Below are positions 27,706-27,722 of a stretch of DNA of 27,722 bases, one piece after another. The position numbers were made by a program, and so were the translations under genes. The notes under the pieces were generated by a model that saw only the letters and a program-made list of their open reading frames with translations, was not told where the DNA came from and did no database searches. Source of the DNA: a virus; IMG/VR virus record IMGVR_UViG_3300023180_000314, positions 1-27,722 of that record. The stretch is one strand, 5' to 3'. The stretch's first letter is position 1. Each line of letters starts with the position of its first letter.

Positions 27706-27722
27706 GCTCGCTACGACCATTA
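27700..27722 (-). CDS. Partial CDS, last codons only
   Basis: Reading into the window from the right, a frame ending V-V-A-S-A then TAA stops inside the GTTATGC box of the attC-like element. This is the same stop-in-box arrangement seen seven times in the 565-3944 array. Only seven codons are visible, so neither the length nor the reality of the gene can be tested here. Confidence 0.3.

Noticed and set aside
1-27722. tRNA genes, insertion sequences, integrase
   Set aside because: I looked for cloverleaf patterns, transposase or recombinase motifs and terminal inverted repeats and found none I could support.

Overview
This window is about 27.7 kb of a temperate-style, P22-like (short-tailed) dsDNA bacteriophage or prophage of a gammaproteobacterium. 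The evidence is the run gp4-like tail accessory factor, gp10-like tail needle/packaged-DNA stabilisation protein, three ejection-type proteins, head-binding tail fibre and tailspike, together with lambda/P22-type early genes (NinB, NinG, Gp157, a Rad52-like annealing protein) and a Rha-type antirepressor. The host genus cannot be fixed from the sequence. A marine gammaproteobacterium is my guess from base composition and gene style only. No integrase, terminase, capsid or prophage repressor lies in the window.

Layout. Positions 1-10,057 hold a leftward (minus) early operon. Read in transcription order it encodes a GIY-YIG protein, a SNF2-like helicase, a DNA methyltransferase, small proteins, the annealing protein, Gp157 and an SSB-like protein. 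It ends in a 3.4-kb stretch of very small genes around ninB/ninG. Positions 10,058-10,847 are a control region without obvious protein genes. It contains two divergent promoter-plus-terminator units that look like small RNA genes, then the leader of the rightward operon. Positions 10,848-14,642 hold the rightward operon: Rha, YopX-like, coiled-coil proteins, winged-helix proteins and an 18-bp-repeat beta-helix gene, closed by a clean terminator. Positions 14,641-27,722 hold the leftward late genes: tail and ejection genes first, then tailspike, endolysin and holin.

The most striking feature is at 565-3944. Seven complete or nearly complete elements, plus one damaged one, have the architecture of integron attC sites: RYYYAAC-like and GTTRRRY-like ends, an imperfect stem, and unpaired extra bases always on the same arm. 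Each sits in a gap between small genes, and seven successive genes end in a TAA that is part of the element's GTTA cleavage box. A ninth, less regular one is at 27,626-27,705. Judged by the extra bases, the sites point opposite to the genes. This looks like a cassette array embedded in a phage early operon.

A second shared signal is an 18-bp sequence (TTGGCAAAAACTACCAAA and variants). It occurs singly or as inverted pairs at five gene-boundary positions on both arms and is probably the operator of one phage regulator. Several small genes with good ribosome-binding sites are shorter than usual gene-calling cut-offs and are listed here with their translations assessed. Gene starts were chosen from ribosome-binding sites and stop/start overlaps where possible. 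Product names rest on recognised motifs and gene order, not on database searches.
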